Origin: Variovorax sp. OK212
Lineage (GTDB): Bacteria; Pseudomonadota; Gammaproteobacteria; Burkholderiales; Burkholderiaceae_C
DNA: 64,000 nucleotides
Assembly (NCBI RefSeq): GCF_900112425.1
Contig: NZ_FOLP01000001.1
Span: 186,001-250,000, forward strand
Reading direction: 5' to 3'
Position numbers and translations under genes: made by a program. Shown one piece after another: positions 46,481 through 55,730 of the stretch; positions within the stretch are counted from its first letter, which is position 1; the number at the start of each line of letters is the position of its first letter. Below the pieces are notes generated by a model. The model saw nothing but the letters and a program-made list of their open reading frames with translations. It did not search any database and was not told where the DNA came from.

Positions 46481-46622
46481 TTAACTTTCTCCTCCGCCCG
46501 AAATGGGCCGGAGAAATGTAACTGCAAATGTATGAAAACGTTTCGGCCACCGCACCAAAAAGGTGGGCGACGCGGCGGCGTCCCGTGTGTCCGCCGCGCC
46601 GGTGGGCCGGGCCCGTGACCGC

Positions 46623-47693
46623 TCAGTTGCTGGTGGGCGCGGGTTCCGAGGGTTGCGACGGTTCCGAGAGTTCAGCAGGCGCTTCCTCGGCCGACGGCGC
46701 AACGGCAACGGCAACTGCTTCGGCAGTGGCCCCGGCGGCAGCGGCTGCCTCCGCGGCAACCGCAGCAGCCTCGGCAGCTTCAGCGGCCGCCTGCGCCTTC
46801 TTCTGGTCGTCGCGCACGCGCTGCAGTGTGCGCGTCACCTCGGCGCGTTCCATGCCGTACATCTCCGCGAACTCCTGCTCGCTGCGGCCGCTGGCCTCGA
46901 AGGCACGCAGCAGCGCTTCGCGCTTGGCGGCCTGCTGGGCGAGGTCGGCCAGGGCTTCGTCCACCACGGCGTTGGCGTTGGCGTCGCGCGAACGCACGAG
47001 CACCGCATAGGCCTCGCGGTCGAGGCCGGAGGCCTCGATGGCCTTGGCGATGCGCGTCACCAGCTGCGGGCGCAGGTCTTCACCGTTGTTGCGCTGCATG
47101 CGGCGGCGGTGTAGTTCGAGGATGGCGTGGTGCACATGCTCGGGCGCGACCGGGTCCAGCGCGTTGCCGTCGAGGTCGTGGCGCGCCAGGCCGGCGGCCA
47201 CGGCCTCGAGGTAGCGCGTGGAGCGCGCATGCAGGCCCATGGCCACCTTGAGGTCTTCGGCCTTGAAGTCTTCGGGGTGGCGGGCCAGCAGCTCGTCGTA
47301 CACGCCGAGCTTCAGCGGCACGAAGCGCGCGCCGAACAGCTTGGGGTACAGCGCGAACAGGCGCTCGAGCGCCGGGTGCACCTTGCGCTGCGGGCGTGCC
47401 GGCTGGGCCTGCGCCTGCGACTTCTGTTGTTGCTGCTGCTGGCGCGGCTGCTGCGGACGCTGGCCGCGGCCACCGCGGCCACCGCGGCCGCCGTCGCCAC
47501 CGGGATTCTTCTGGCGCGGCGGGCGGGAGGCCTGCTCTGCCTGCTCTGCCGGTTGGCTGGACGCGGGCGCATCTGCGCCCGCGTCGGTTCCTGTACCGGC
47601 CTGCAGCTGCTTCAGCTGGTCGGCCATGTCCAGTTGCGGGCGCCGGGGAGGGCGGGCGTTCGTCTTCGGGGTGGCGGTGGAAGCGTCGGTCAT
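46623..47693 (-). CDS. proQ: ProQ/FinO-family RNA chaperone
   Basis: 356 residues. The ProQ/FinO domain lies at about residues 98-205 (RKVHPALERLFALYPKLFGARFVPLKLGVYDELLARHPEDFKAEDLKVAMGLHARSTRYLEAVAAGLARHDLDGNALDPVAPEHVHHAILELHRRR). It is preceded by a long disordered arm with Gly/Arg repeats (GDGGRGGRGGRGQ) and a Gln-run, and followed by a helical part and an Ala/Glu-rich tail. Such arms are usual in betaproteobacterial ProQ and help RNA binding. It binds structured small RNAs and mRNA 3' ends. Sits alone, between lipoprotein and flavin-reductase genes. Confidence 0.9.
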   Translation of the reverse strand: MTDASTATPKTNARPPRRPQLDMADQLKQLQAGTGTDAGADAPASSQPAEQAEQASRPPRQKNPGGDGGRGGRGGRGQRPQQPRQQQQQQKSQAQAQPARPQRKVHPALERLFALYPKLFGARFVPLKLGVYDELLARHPEDFKAEDLKVAMGLHARSTRYLEAVAAGLARHDLDGNALDPVAPEHVHHAILELHRRRMQRNNGEDLRPQLVTRIAKAIEASGLDREAYAVLVRSRDANANAVVDEALADLAQQAAKREALLRAFEASGRSEQEFAEMYGMERAEVTRTLQRVRDDQKKAQAAAEAAEAAAVAAEAAAAAGATAEAVAVAVAPSAEEAPAELSEPSQPSEPAPTSN

Positions 47694-47743
47694 GCGGGGG
47701 CGCGGTGGAATGAATTGGAAAAAAGAAAGCCGGCGGGGCGCGT

Positions 47744-48388
47744 TCAGCGCGGCCGGAACATCCTGAAGAGATTGTCGGGGCTGACTTCGAAGTAGTCAGC
47801 AGGGCCGCCTCCGCGCAGGATGGGCTGCGCCGCGGCGGTGTCGTAGATGCCGTCCTTCAGCAGGTGGCGCGCAATGTGCACGCCCACCACTTCGCCGAGG
47901 ACGAGCCAGGTCTGCACCGGCACGCCATCCACGCCCTCGAGCTGCAGGATCTGCGTGAGCCTGCATTCGAAGGACACGGGGCTCTCGGCCACGCGCGGCA
48001 CCGCGATGGTCCGCGAGGCGGCCGTGGTGAGGCCGGCGAGCTCGAACTCGTTCACCTCGGGCGGCACGGCCGCGCACGAGCGGTTCATCTGCTCGGCCAG
48101 CGGGCGGGTCGCCAGGTTCCAGCCGAACTCCCGCGTCTGGCGGATGTTGTGCAGGCTGTCCTTGGCGCCGATGCTGGCGAAGCCGACCAGCGGCGGCGTG
48201 TAGTTGAAGGCGTTGAAGAAGCTGTACGGCGCGAGGTTGAGCACGCCGTTCGCGTCCTGCGAGGAGATCCAGCCGATGGGGCGCGGTCCGACCATCGCGT
48301 TGAACGGGTCGTGCGGCAGGCCGTGGCCCTTGGCGGGTTCGTAGAAATGGAAGTCGTCGCTGGCCATGAAGGTCTCGGTGGTTCGCAT
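47744..48388 (-). CDS. Flavin reductase-like (DIM6/NTAB family) FMN protein
   Basis: 214 residues. FMN-binding split-barrel features: FNAMVGPRPIGWISSQDANGVLNLAPYSFFNAFNYTPPLVGFASIGAKDSLHNIRQTREFGWNLATRPLAEQMNRSCAAVPPEVNEFELAGL, which is the DIM6/NTAB flavin-reductase pattern. The C-terminal end (GIYDTAAAQPILRGGGPADYFEVSPDNLFRM) is typical of the family. A start at 48,388 gives MRTTETF before MASDDF; 48,367 is the alternative. 5 bp after the queuosine-precursor transporter gene; probably co-transcribed. Confidence 0.83.
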   Translation of the reverse strand: MRTTETFMASDDFHFYEPAKGHGLPHDPFNAMVGPRPIGWISSQDANGVLNLAPYSFFNAFNYTPPLVGFASIGAKDSLHNIRQTREFGWNLATRPLAEQMNRSCAAVPPEVNEFELAGLTTAASRTIAVPRVAESPVSFECRLTQILQLEGVDGVPVQTWLVLGEVVGVHIARHLLKDGIYDTAAAQPILRGGGPADYFEVSPDNLFRMFRPR

Positions 48389-48393
48389 GCGGT

Positions 48394-48960
48394 TCAGTGG
48401 CTCAGGGCCGAAGCCCGTGCCGCCTGCCGGCCGATCAGCAGCCGGAACGGCAGCAGCATCAGCACGCCCACGGCCAGCTTCACGGCGAGGTCGCCGAGCG
48501 CCCAGGTGAGCCACGGGCCGTCGGTGCCCGCGAAGGCGATGCCCCAGAACACGATGCTGTCGAGCACGGCCGCGATCACGGTGGCCACCAGTGGCGCGCG
48601 CCACCACAGGCCGCGGCGCAGGCGGTCGAACACGCCGATGTCGAGCAGCTGCGAGGCGATGAAGGCCAGGCCCGAGGCCGCGGCGATGCGCGCCGGTGCG
48701 AGCAGCAGCGACACGCCCACCGCCACCGCGAAGCCGACCCACGCCACGCGCCGCGCCATGCCGGGACCGAAGCGCCGGTTGACGAGATCGCTCACGAGGT
48801 ACGCCACCGGGTAGGTGAAGGCGCCCCAGGTCAGCCAGTCGTTGAGCGCGAACTGCACGAGGATGTTGGAGGCCAGCACCACGGCCGCCATGGCCAGCGT
48901 GGCGGCGGTCAGGTGGCCCAGCGTGGGGCGCTCGAAGCGCGTGGGTTGCATGGCCTGCAT
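48394..48960 (-). CDS. Queuosine-precursor transporter (YhhQ/VUT family)
   Basis: 188 residues with about six hydrophobic spans. The family features are AAVVLASNILVQFALNDWLTWGAFTYPVAYLVSDLVNRRFGP near the N-terminus, then AASGLAFIASQLLDIGVFDRLRR and VLDSIVFWGIAFAGTDGP. It imports a 7-deazaguanine precursor (preQ0/preQ1) for queuosine. The start ATG shares its first base with the last base of the preceding oxidoreductase stop codon (TGATG). Two possible starts lie three codons apart. Confidence 0.85.
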   Translation of the reverse strand: MQAMQPTRFERPTLGHLTAATLAMAAVVLASNILVQFALNDWLTWGAFTYPVAYLVSDLVNRRFGPGMARRVAWVGFAVAVGVSLLLAPARIAAASGLAFIASQLLDIGVFDRLRRGLWWRAPLVATVIAAVLDSIVFWGIAFAGTDGPWLTWALGDLAVKLAVGVLMLLPFRLLIGRQAARASALSH

Positions 48961-50651
48961 CAGACGTTCGCCGTGCGTTCGTGTGCGCGTTCGCGTTCGA
49001 TTTGGGCCCGCACGCCGTGCGCCACGGCCTCGGCCACCTTGATGCCGTCCACGCCGGCCGACAGGATGCCGCCCGCGTAGCTCGCGCCTTCGCCGGCCGG
49101 GTACAGGCCGCGCACGTTGAGGCTCTGGAAGTCGTCGCCGCGCGTGATGCGGATCGGCGACGAGGTGCGCGTTTCGACGCCGGTGAGCACCGCGTCGTGC
49201 GTGTCGAAGCCCTTGATCTTGCGGCCGAAGGCGGGGAAGGCCTCGCGCATGGCCTCGATGGCGTAGGCCGGCAGGGCTTCGCGCAGGTCGGTGGGCGTCA
49301 CGCCGGGCTTGTACGAAGGCGTGACGCTGCCCAGCGCGGTCGAGGGCTTGCCGGCCACGAAGTCGCCCACCAGCTGGCCGGGTGCGTGGTAGTTGCTGCC
49401 GCCGAGCACGTAGGCGTTGCTTTCGAGCGCGCGCTGCAGCGCGATGCCCGCGAGCGCGTCGCCGGGAGCATTGGCTTCCCATCCCGGGAAGTCCTTCGGG
49501 TCGATGCCGACCACGATGCCCGCGTTGGCGTTGCGCTCGTTGCGCGAGTACTGGCTCATGCCGTTGGTGACCACGCGGCCCGGCTCGCTGGTGGCCGCGA
49601 CCACCGTGCCGCCGGGGCACATGCAGAAGCTGTAGACCGAGCGGCCGTTGCTGGCGTGGTGCACCAGCTTGTAGTCGGCCGCGCCCAGCAGCGGGTGGCC
49701 CGCATGGCGGCCCCAGCGCGCGCGGTCGATCAGGCCTTGCGGGTGTTCCACGCGAAAGCCGATGGAGAAGGGCTTGGCCTCGATGTGCACGCCGCGCGCG
49801 TGCAGCATCTCGAAGGTGTCGCGCGAGCTGTGGCCCAGCGCCATCACGACGTGGTCGGCGCGCAGGTCGCTGCGGGTGCCCGTGGCCTGGTCGAGCACGG
49901 TGAGGCCGCGCAGGTGTTTGCCGCCCGGGCCGTCCTCGATGTGCACGTCGGTCACACGCTGCTCGAAGCGGATCTCGCCGCCCAGCGCCACGATCTGCTC
50001 GCGGATGTTCTCCACCACCTTCACCAGCTTGAAGGTGCCGATGTGCGGGTGCGCGACGTAGAGGATCTCGGGCGGCGCGCCGGCCTTCACGAACTCTTCC
50101 ATCACCTTGCGCCCGAGAAAGCGCGGGTCCTTGATCTGGCTGTAGAGCTTGCCGTCGGAGAAGGTGCCGGCGCCGCCTTCGCCGAACTGCACGTTCGACT
50201 CGGGGTTCAGCGTGCTCTTGCGCCACAGGCCCCAGGTGTCGCGGGTGCGCTGGCGCACGGTCTTGCCGCGTTCGAGCACGATGGGCCGAAAGCCCATCTT
50301 CGCCAGCATCAGCGCCGCGAAGATGCCGCAGGGGCCGAAGCCGATGACCACCGGGCGCGACGCGCCTTCGGGCGCATCGGCCGGCGGCGCGTAGCGCATG
50401 TCGGGCGCGTTCTGGATGTGCGGGTGGCCCGCGTGCTTCGCGAGCAGGGCGGCCTCGAGCTTGGCGCCTGTCAGCTGCACGTCGCAGATGTAGACGGTGA
50501 GCAGCTCCACCTTGCGCGCATCGAAGCTGCGCTTGTAGACGGTGTGGGAGGCGATCGCGTCGAGCGGAACGTCGAGCGTTCTGGCGATCAGGGTGACCAG
50601 CGCGTCGGGCGCGTGGTCGAGCGGGAGTTTGAGTTCGGAGATTCTCAGCAT
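48960..50651 (-). CDS. FAD-dependent oxidoreductase (COG2509-like)
   Basis: 563 residues. An N-terminal ~100-residue domain (MLRISELKLPLDHAPDALVTLIARTLDVPLDAIASHTVYKRSFDARKVELLTVYICDVQL) precedes a Rossmann FAD-binding region VVIGFGPCGIFAALMLAKMGFRPIVLERG (about 110-138). Next is a conserved NVQFGEGGAGTFSDGKLYSQIKDPRF block, and the C-terminal FAD segment is GLYPAGEGASYAGGILSAGVDGIKVAEAV. It matches the uncharacterised FAD-dependent dehydrogenases of COG2509. Substrate unknown. Transcribed with the downstream YhhQ-like and flavin-reductase genes. Confidence 0.85.
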   Translation of the reverse strand: MLRISELKLPLDHAPDALVTLIARTLDVPLDAIASHTVYKRSFDARKVELLTVYICDVQLTGAKLEAALLAKHAGHPHIQNAPDMRYAPPADAPEGASRPVVIGFGPCGIFAALMLAKMGFRPIVLERGKTVRQRTRDTWGLWRKSTLNPESNVQFGEGGAGTFSDGKLYSQIKDPRFLGRKVMEEFVKAGAPPEILYVAHPHIGTFKLVKVVENIREQIVALGGEIRFEQRVTDVHIEDGPGGKHLRGLTVLDQATGTRSDLRADHVVMALGHSSRDTFEMLHARGVHIEAKPFSIGFRVEHPQGLIDRARWGRHAGHPLLGAADYKLVHHASNGRSVYSFCMCPGGTVVAATSEPGRVVTNGMSQYSRNERNANAGIVVGIDPKDFPGWEANAPGDALAGIALQRALESNAYVLGGSNYHAPGQLVGDFVAGKPSTALGSVTPSYKPGVTPTDLREALPAYAIEAMREAFPAFGRKIKGFDTHDAVLTGVETRTSSPIRITRGDDFQSLNVRGLYPAGEGASYAGGILSAGVDGIKVAEAVAHGVRAQIERERAHERTANV

Positions 50652-50736
50652 GGCGTGGGGCTTGTGGTTATCAAGCAGACCGCGCATTTTAAGCGCCGAA
50701 GGCGCTATCAAAGGTATAGCTGTGTCAGCCGCTGTA

Positions 50737-51657
50737 TCAGGCGGGCAGGAAGCCTTCGACCGAGAGGTAGCGCTCGCCGGTGTCGTAGTTGAAACCCAGC
50801 ACCACGGCGTCGGGCGCCAGCGAGGGCAGCTTCTGCGCGATGGCCGCGAGCGTGGCACCCGAGGAGATGCCCACCAGCATGCCTTCTTCGACCGCGCAGC
50901 GGCGGGCCATTTCGCGCGCCGGTTCGGCGTCGACCTGCAGCACGCCGTCGAGCAGCGAGGTGTCGAGGTTCTTCGGAATGAAGCCCGCGCCGATGCCCTG
51001 AATGGGGTGCGGCGCCGGCGCGCCGCCGGAGATCACGGGCGAGGCCACCGGCTCCACCGCGAACACCTGCAGCTTGGGCCACTTCTTCTTGAGCACCCTG
51101 GCCACGCCCGTGATGTGGCCGCCCGTGCCCACGCCGGTGATGATGACGTCGATGCCCTCGGGGAAGTCGGCCGCGATTTCCTCGGCCGTGGTGCGCACGT
51201 GCACGTCGACGTTGGCGGGGTTGTTGAACTGCTGCGGCATCCACGCGCCGGGCGTGCCGGCGACGATTTCCTCGGCGCGGGCAATGGAGGCCTTCATGCC
51301 GCCGGCGCGCGGCGTCAGGTCGAAGGTGGCGCCGTAGGCCAGCATCAGGCGGCGGCGCTCCACCGACATGCTGTCGGGCATCACCAGGATCAGCTTGTAG
51401 CCCTTGACGGCCGCCACCATGGCCAGGCCGATGCCGGTGTTGCCCGAGGTGGGCTCGACGATGGTGCCGCCGGGCTTGAGCGCGCCGCTCTTCTCGGCGT
51501 CTTCCACCATCGACAGCGCGATGCGGTCCTTGATGGAGCCGCCGGGGTTGGCGCGCTCCGACTTGATCCACACCTGCTGCTTCGCATTGCCGAACAGGCG
51601 GTTGATGCGGATGTGCGGCGTGTTGCCGATGGTCTGGAGGATGTTCTGGGCCTTCAT
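50737..51657 (-). CDS. cysK: Cysteine synthase (O-acetylserine sulfhydrylase)
   Basis: 306 residues. PLP enzyme of the OASS group: [17 protein letters not shown], the PLP lysine in [12 protein letters not shown] (about residue 44), the [37 protein letters not shown] region, the [18 protein letters not shown] phosphate-binding loop, and a C-terminal [13 protein letters not shown]. It makes cysteine from O-acetylserine and sulfide. Length and the SVERR motif favour CysK over CysM. Monocistronic by spacing. Confidence 0.92.
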   Translation of the reverse strand: MKAQNILQTIGNTPHIRINRLFGNAKQQVWIKSERANPGGSIKDRIALSMVEDAEKSGALKPGGTIVEPTSGNTGIGLAMVAAVKGYKLILVMPDSMSVERRRLMLAYGATFDLTPRAGGMKASIARAEEIVAGTPGAWMPQQFNNPANVDVHVRTTAEEIAADFPEGIDVIITGVGTGGHITGVARVLKKKWPKLQVFAVEPVASPVISGGAPAPHPIQGIGAGFIPKNLDTSLLDGVLQVDAEPAREMARRCAVEEGMLVGISSGATLAAIAQKLPSLAPDAVVLGFNYDTGERYLSVEGFLPA

Positions 51658-51731
51658 GGATGGGGTCTCCTTGGATCGATGCGTTGGTGTCGGAAGGACA
51701 GCGCGCATTGTGAGACCAGCCCGTTGCGCTT

Positions 51732-52742
51732 TCAGCGCGAGGGTGTTGCGGCAGGCAACAGGCGGCCTTGCAGCATCAGCGCGAGCGTCTTCAGCACCAG
51801 CAGGCCGACGATGAAGTTGGCGGCCACGAACGACGCCGGGGCCAGCCATTCGACCGGGCCGGTGGCGCCCGCGGCCAGCAGCCGCATCGCCAGCGTGGGC
51901 AGCGCGCCCACGCCGAAGCTGAAGGCCCAGTACGAGGGCGCGAAGGGCTGCCGCGCGATCCACGGCAGCAGCCGCAGGAGCAGCAGCGCCTGGAACACGC
52001 CGTAGCCCAGCAGGACCTGCGCGAACAGGTCGGGCACGCCGCCGTTCAGGCTCAGGTAGGTGACGCCGCCCACCACCGCCGGCGCGAGCTGGATGCCGAG
52101 CACCGGGCGTTGCGCCTCGGGCATGGGCGGCTGCAGCGCGGCGCGCCCCAGGATCAGCGACTCGATGGCCAGCCACGAGAACAACCCCGCGCCGAAGAAC
52201 AGCATGCCCAGTTGCGGCCAGCCGAAGGTGGCGGCCGCCGTGCCGGCCACGAAGTTCTGCGCCACGGCCGGCATGTAGATGGCCGGCGTGACCATCTCGG
52301 GCTGGCGCCCGCCCTGCCACATGCGGCCGTAGAGCCAGAGGCCGAGCACCAGTTGCGCGGAGACGGCCACGGCGAACACGGCCAGCGCCACGGGCCGCGA
52401 ATACGGCAGCAGCGCCATTGCCGCCAGCATGCTGGCCACCGGGCCCAGCGCGGCGAACGACGACTGCACCGGGTGGTTCATCTCGGCGCGCGCCTCGGCG
52501 TCGTGGCGCAGCCACTTGCCGGCGTACAGCGCCAGCACGGCGAGCCACACCGCGATGCCGCTCCACGTCACCGCGGGTGCGATGTCGGGCGGCAGGTGCC
52601 ACAGCGGCGTGGCCACGCGCCAGGCATTGCCCATGGCGAGCACGCCGACGGCGATGCCGAAGAAGGAGGCCGGGATGGCGGGGAGAGCCGAGAGGGCCGA
52701 GGGCGTTGAAAGAGGGGCACGATCGGAAGTCATTCTGTTCAC
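51732..52742 (-). CDS. SLAC1/TehA-type dicarboxylate transporter / tellurite-resistance protein
   Basis: 336 residues, about ten hydrophobic spans. Family features: [38 protein letters not shown] at the start, then [92 protein letters not shown]. The gating Phe region is in the middle. The role may be small-anion or dicarboxylate transport. An alternative start is three codons downstream (52,733). Divergent from an AraC gene. Confidence 0.85.
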   Translation of the reverse strand: MNRMTSDRAPLSTPSALSALPAIPASFFGIAVGVLAMGNAWRVATPLWHLPPDIAPAVTWSGIAVWLAVLALYAGKWLRHDAEARAEMNHPVQSSFAALGPVASMLAAMALLPYSRPVALAVFAVAVSAQLVLGLWLYGRMWQGGRQPEMVTPAIYMPAVAQNFVAGTAAATFGWPQLGMLFFGAGLFSWLAIESLILGRAALQPPMPEAQRPVLGIQLAPAVVGGVTYLSLNGGVPDLFAQVLLGYGVFQALLLLRLLPWIARQPFAPSYWAFSFGVGALPTLAMRLLAAGATGPVEWLAPASFVAANFIVGLLVLKTLALMLQGRLLPAATPSR

Positions 52743-52862
52743 CTCGTGAAAAGAGCCGTAAAGAGCCCTGTAGAGGGCGTTGGAACGACTTTAGGCCGGC
52801 ATGCCGCACGTTTGAATGCCAGAATGCCTCACAAAATTGCTCCAACGTCTCACGCCCATGCC

Positions 52863-53987
52863 ATGGATCCCTTGAGCGAACTCGTCGGATGGCTCGACCC
52901 GCGCGGCCGCATGGACCTGCGCTGCCTGTTCGGGGAAGACTGGGCCGCGCCGCACGAGGCCATCGGCCCGTGGCGCGCGCCGTTCCACATCCTGCTGCGC
53001 GGGCGTTGCGACCTCTGGCTGCCGGAAAGCCGCACGCTGGTGCCGCTGGAGGAGGGCAGCCTCGTGGTGCTGCCGCGCGGCTCGGCGCATGTGCTGCGCA
53101 CCGCGGGGCGTGAGGAGGAAGGCCGCGAGGGCCGCGAGGGCCAAGAGGGCCAGGAGGGCCGCGCGATTCGGCTGCGCCCCGGCGAGCTGGTCGACCTCAA
53201 GACCAACCTGCGCCAACCCGCGAAGGCCGACACCGACATCCTCTGTGGCGAGTTCGAGTTTCCGGGCCGGCGCCGCAGCACGTTGCTCGAGGCGCTGCCC
53301 GAGCCCATGGTGATCCCGTTCGCGCAGCACCCCGGATACGGCTGGCTCGAAGGGCTGGTGCGGCTCATGGCGCACGAGATCGAGCAGCAGCGCCCGGGTG
53401 CGGCGGCCATCGTGGCACAGCTGTCGGGCACGCTGTTCACGCTGGCGGTGCGGGCGTACCTGGCCACGCTGCCGGCGCTGCCCGCCTCGCCTGCCTTGCC
53501 CACGTCGCCCGCCTTGCCCGCCTTGCCCGGTGTGCTCGGTGTGCTCGGGCTCATGGCCAGCCCGCGCCTGGCCCCCGGGCTGCAGGCCATGCTGGCGCAG
53601 CCCGAAAAGGCGTGGACCGTGGCCCTGCTGGCCGAGCGCTGCCACATGTCGCGCGCCACCTTCGCGCGCGAGTTCGCGCGGCGCGCGGGCACCGGCCCGC
53701 TGGAGCTGCTGACCACCTTGCGCATGGAGCTCGCGTCGCGGCTGCTGGCGCGGGGCGGGCAGGACACGGCCAGCGTGGGCGAGGCGGTCGGCTACCGCTC
53801 GGAGGCGGCTTTCAACCGCGCGTTCACGCGGCATGCGGGCGTGACGCCGGGGCGCTTTCGGCGCGCCCTGATCAGCCCGCCAGCACCGGCCGGCGCAGCG
53901 GCGCCTTCCACAGCTCCGCCAGCAGCACGCCCGCCACCGTCAGCACGCCGCCCACCGCGTGGTACGCCGCCAGCGACTCGCCGATGA
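52863..53987 (+). CDS. AraC-family regulator with cupin domain and expanded repeats
   Basis: 374 residues from the ATG at 52,863; 52,824 gives 13 more. The N-terminal cupin/sensor part ([47 protein letters not shown]) is followed by a repeat-like [15 protein letters not shown] insertion (about residues 84-98), a long [21 protein letters not shown] linker (about 202-222), then AraC HTH motifs ([28 protein letters not shown] and [33 protein letters not shown]). The C-terminal ~40 residues ([16 protein letters not shown]...) run into the next gene on the opposite strand. Divergent from the SLAC1 gene, a possible target. Confidence 0.8.
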   Translation: MDPLSELVGWLDPRGRMDLRCLFGEDWAAPHEAIGPWRAPFHILLRGRCDLWLPESRTLVPLEEGSLVVLPRGSAHVLRTAGREEEGREGREGQEGQEGRAIRLRPGELVDLKTNLRQPAKADTDILCGEFEFPGRRRSTLLEALPEPMVIPFAQHPGYGWLEGLVRLMAHEIEQQRPGAAAIVAQLSGTLFTLAVRAYLATLPALPASPALPTSPALPALPGVLGVLGLMASPRLAPGLQAMLAQPEKAWTVALLAERCHMSRATFAREFARRAGTGPLELLTTLRMELASRLLARGGQDTASVGEAVGYRSEAAFNRAFTRHAGVTPGRFRRALISPPAPAGAAAPSTAPPAARPPPSARRPPRGTPPATRR

Positions 53988-54765
53988 CGGCCGCGGCAAT
54001 CACCGCCGTGAACAGCGGGATCAGGTTGAAGAACATGCTCGCGCGGCTCGGGCCGATGTGCGCCACCGTGTGCATCCACACCAGCGGCGCGATCATGGAA
54101 GCGCCCAGCCCTGCGAAGGCGACCAGCGGCAGGTTGGCGGCCGACAGGCCCACCCGTGGCGTGAGCAGGTACAGCGGCAGCAGCGCAATCACCGCGACCA
54201 CGATCTGCAGGTACAGCAGCTGCAACGCGGGCACGTTCTTCATGCCCCAGCGCTTGAGCAGGATCACGTAGACGGCATAGGCCAGCATGGCCAGCAGCAT
54301 GAGGGCGTCGCCCATGTTCGCGCCACTCTTCAGCAGCGTGCCCAGGTCGCCGGAAGACACCACCACCAGCACGCCCGCGATCGACACCAGCGAGCCGGCC
54401 ACCGCGCCCGCCGTGAGCCGCTGGCCCAGCAGCAGGATGGACAGCGCCAGCACCATCATGGGCGTGAGCGAGCCGATGATGCCCATGTGCGTGGCCGTGG
54501 TCAGGTAGGCCGCGTAGTACGCCAGGCTCTGGTAGACCACCATGCCCAGCAGCCCGAGCACCGCGATGCGGCCCAGCTGCGGGCGAATGGCCTGCCAGTT
54601 GCGCAGCACCGGGCGCAGCGCCAGCGGCGTGAAGAGCAGGGCGGCCAGCAGCCAGCGGTAGAAGCTGATCTCGGCCGGCGCGATGGTGCCGGCCGCCATC
54701 TTGCTGACGACGACGTTGCCCGACCAGATGACGACGGCGAGCAGGGGGAAGGCATAGGGCCACAT
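53872..54765 (-). CDS. DMT-superfamily transporter (EamA type)
   Basis: 297 residues, ten hydrophobic helices in two EamA repeats (MWPYAFPLLAVVIWSGNVVVSKMAAGTIAPAEISFYRWLLAALLFTPLA... and GDALMLLAMLAYAVYVILLKRWGMKNVPALQLLYLQIVVAVIALLPLYLLTP...). The usual family patterns AYYAAYLTTATHMGIIGSLTPMMVLALS and [21 protein letters not shown] are present. The 3' end overlaps the 3' end of the convergent AraC gene by 116 bp. Divergent from a second AraC gene that may regulate it. Probably an exporter of amino acids or metabolites. Confidence 0.87.
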   Translation of the reverse strand: MWPYAFPLLAVVIWSGNVVVSKMAAGTIAPAEISFYRWLLAALLFTPLALRPVLRNWQAIRPQLGRIAVLGLLGMVVYQSLAYYAAYLTTATHMGIIGSLTPMMVLALSILLLGQRLTAGAVAGSLVSIAGVLVVVSSGDLGTLLKSGANMGDALMLLAMLAYAVYVILLKRWGMKNVPALQLLYLQIVVAVIALLPLYLLTPRVGLSAANLPLVAFAGLGASMIAPLVWMHTVAHIGPSRASMFFNLIPLFTAVIAAAVIGESLAAYHAVGGVLTVAGVLLAELWKAPLRRPVLAG

Positions 54766-54847
54766 GCGGTGAGTGCTTTCTTTTTCGGGGTACGGACCTA
54801 TCATGGATGCGTCCGTCCTGCGGCATATAGCGCGATCAGGACATCCC

Positions 54848-54863
54848 GTCCGGAATTCCGGAC
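54848..54863. promoter_or_regulatory. 16-bp palindrome in the DMT/AraC intergenic region
   Basis: GTCCGGAATTCCGGAC is a perfect 16-base palindrome, 29 bp before the AraC start and 83 bp before the DMT start. It probably binds a dimeric regulator, but AraC proteins typically bind direct repeats, so the regulator is uncertain. Confidence 0.5.
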
Positions 54864-54891
54864 GTTTTCTTGCCCAGGAGCCCCGCACCCC

Positions 54892-55692
54892 ATGGCCGAC
54901 CGGTTGCGCTACGTGCAGATCCAGGACGTGGAGGGCATGCCTGGGCCCTTCCATTTCAACTACGACGAGTTCGGCGCCGACATGCTGGCCGCGCCGCACA
55001 GCCACAGCTGGGGCCACCTGAACTACGCCGCGCACGGCACCCTGCAGATGGAGACCGAGGGCCTGCGCTTCCTGTCGCCGCCGCAGTACGCGGTGTGGAT
55101 TCCGCCGACGGTGGTGCACAGTTGCACGCTGCGCCATGCCATCGTCTACCGCACCATCTACATCACGCCTGGCCTGTGCGCCGGCGCCGGGCTGCCGGAC
55201 GCGCCCTGCACCGTGCGCATCAGCCCGATCATCCGCAGCGTGCTGGCCGACTTCGCGGCGCGCGACGTGCGCGAGCCGAAGACGCCCGCCGACCTGCGGC
55301 TGGCGCACGTGGTGGTCGACCAGCTGGCCGTGGCCGAGGTCCAGCGCAGCTACCTGCCGGCGGCGGCGTCGCCAGCGCTCGCGACCGTGCTGGAAGCGCT
55401 GCAGGCCGACCCCGGCGACCACCGCCCGCTGGCCGAATGGGCCGAGCGCGTGCACATGACCGAGCGCACGCTGGCGCGCCAGTGCCAGCGGGAGCTGGGC
55501 ATGTCCTTCGGCGACTGGCGCCAGCGGCTGCGCTTCCTGCGCGCCATCGACGCGCTGGAGGCTGGCCGCACGGTGCAGGAGATCGCGTTCGACCTGGGCT
55601 ACAGCACCGCGTCGGCCTTCATCGCGATGTTCCAGCGCGAAGCCGGAACCACGCCCGAGCAGTACCGGCGCGAGTTCTGCGGCATCGCCTGA
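54892..55692 (+). CDS. AraC-family regulator with N-terminal cupin
   Basis: 266 residues. The cupin half (PGPFHFNYDEFGADMLAAPHSHSWGHLNYAAHGTLQMETEGLRFLSPPQYAVWIPPTVVHSCTLRH) has the usual HSHSWG and HSC metal-type positions. Two HTH motifs follow: PLAEWAERVHMTERTLARQCQRELG and TVQEIAFDLGYSTASAFIAMFQREAGTTPEQYRREF. It is one of the short AraC regulators (about 260 residues) often next to transporters. Divergent from the DMT gene. Start at 54,892, after AGGAGCCCC. Confidence 0.9.
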   Translation: MADRLRYVQIQDVEGMPGPFHFNYDEFGADMLAAPHSHSWGHLNYAAHGTLQMETEGLRFLSPPQYAVWIPPTVVHSCTLRHAIVYRTIYITPGLCAGAGLPDAPCTVRISPIIRSVLADFAARDVREPKTPADLRLAHVVVDQLAVAEVQRSYLPAAASPALATVLEALQADPGDHRPLAEWAERVHMTERTLARQCQRELGMSFGDWRQRLRFLRAIDALEAGRTVQEIAFDLGYSTASAFIAMFQREAGTTPEQYRREFCGIA

Positions 55693-55730
55693 AAAGGGCG
55701 GGCTTCGTCATGAGGCGATAATCCGCCCCG

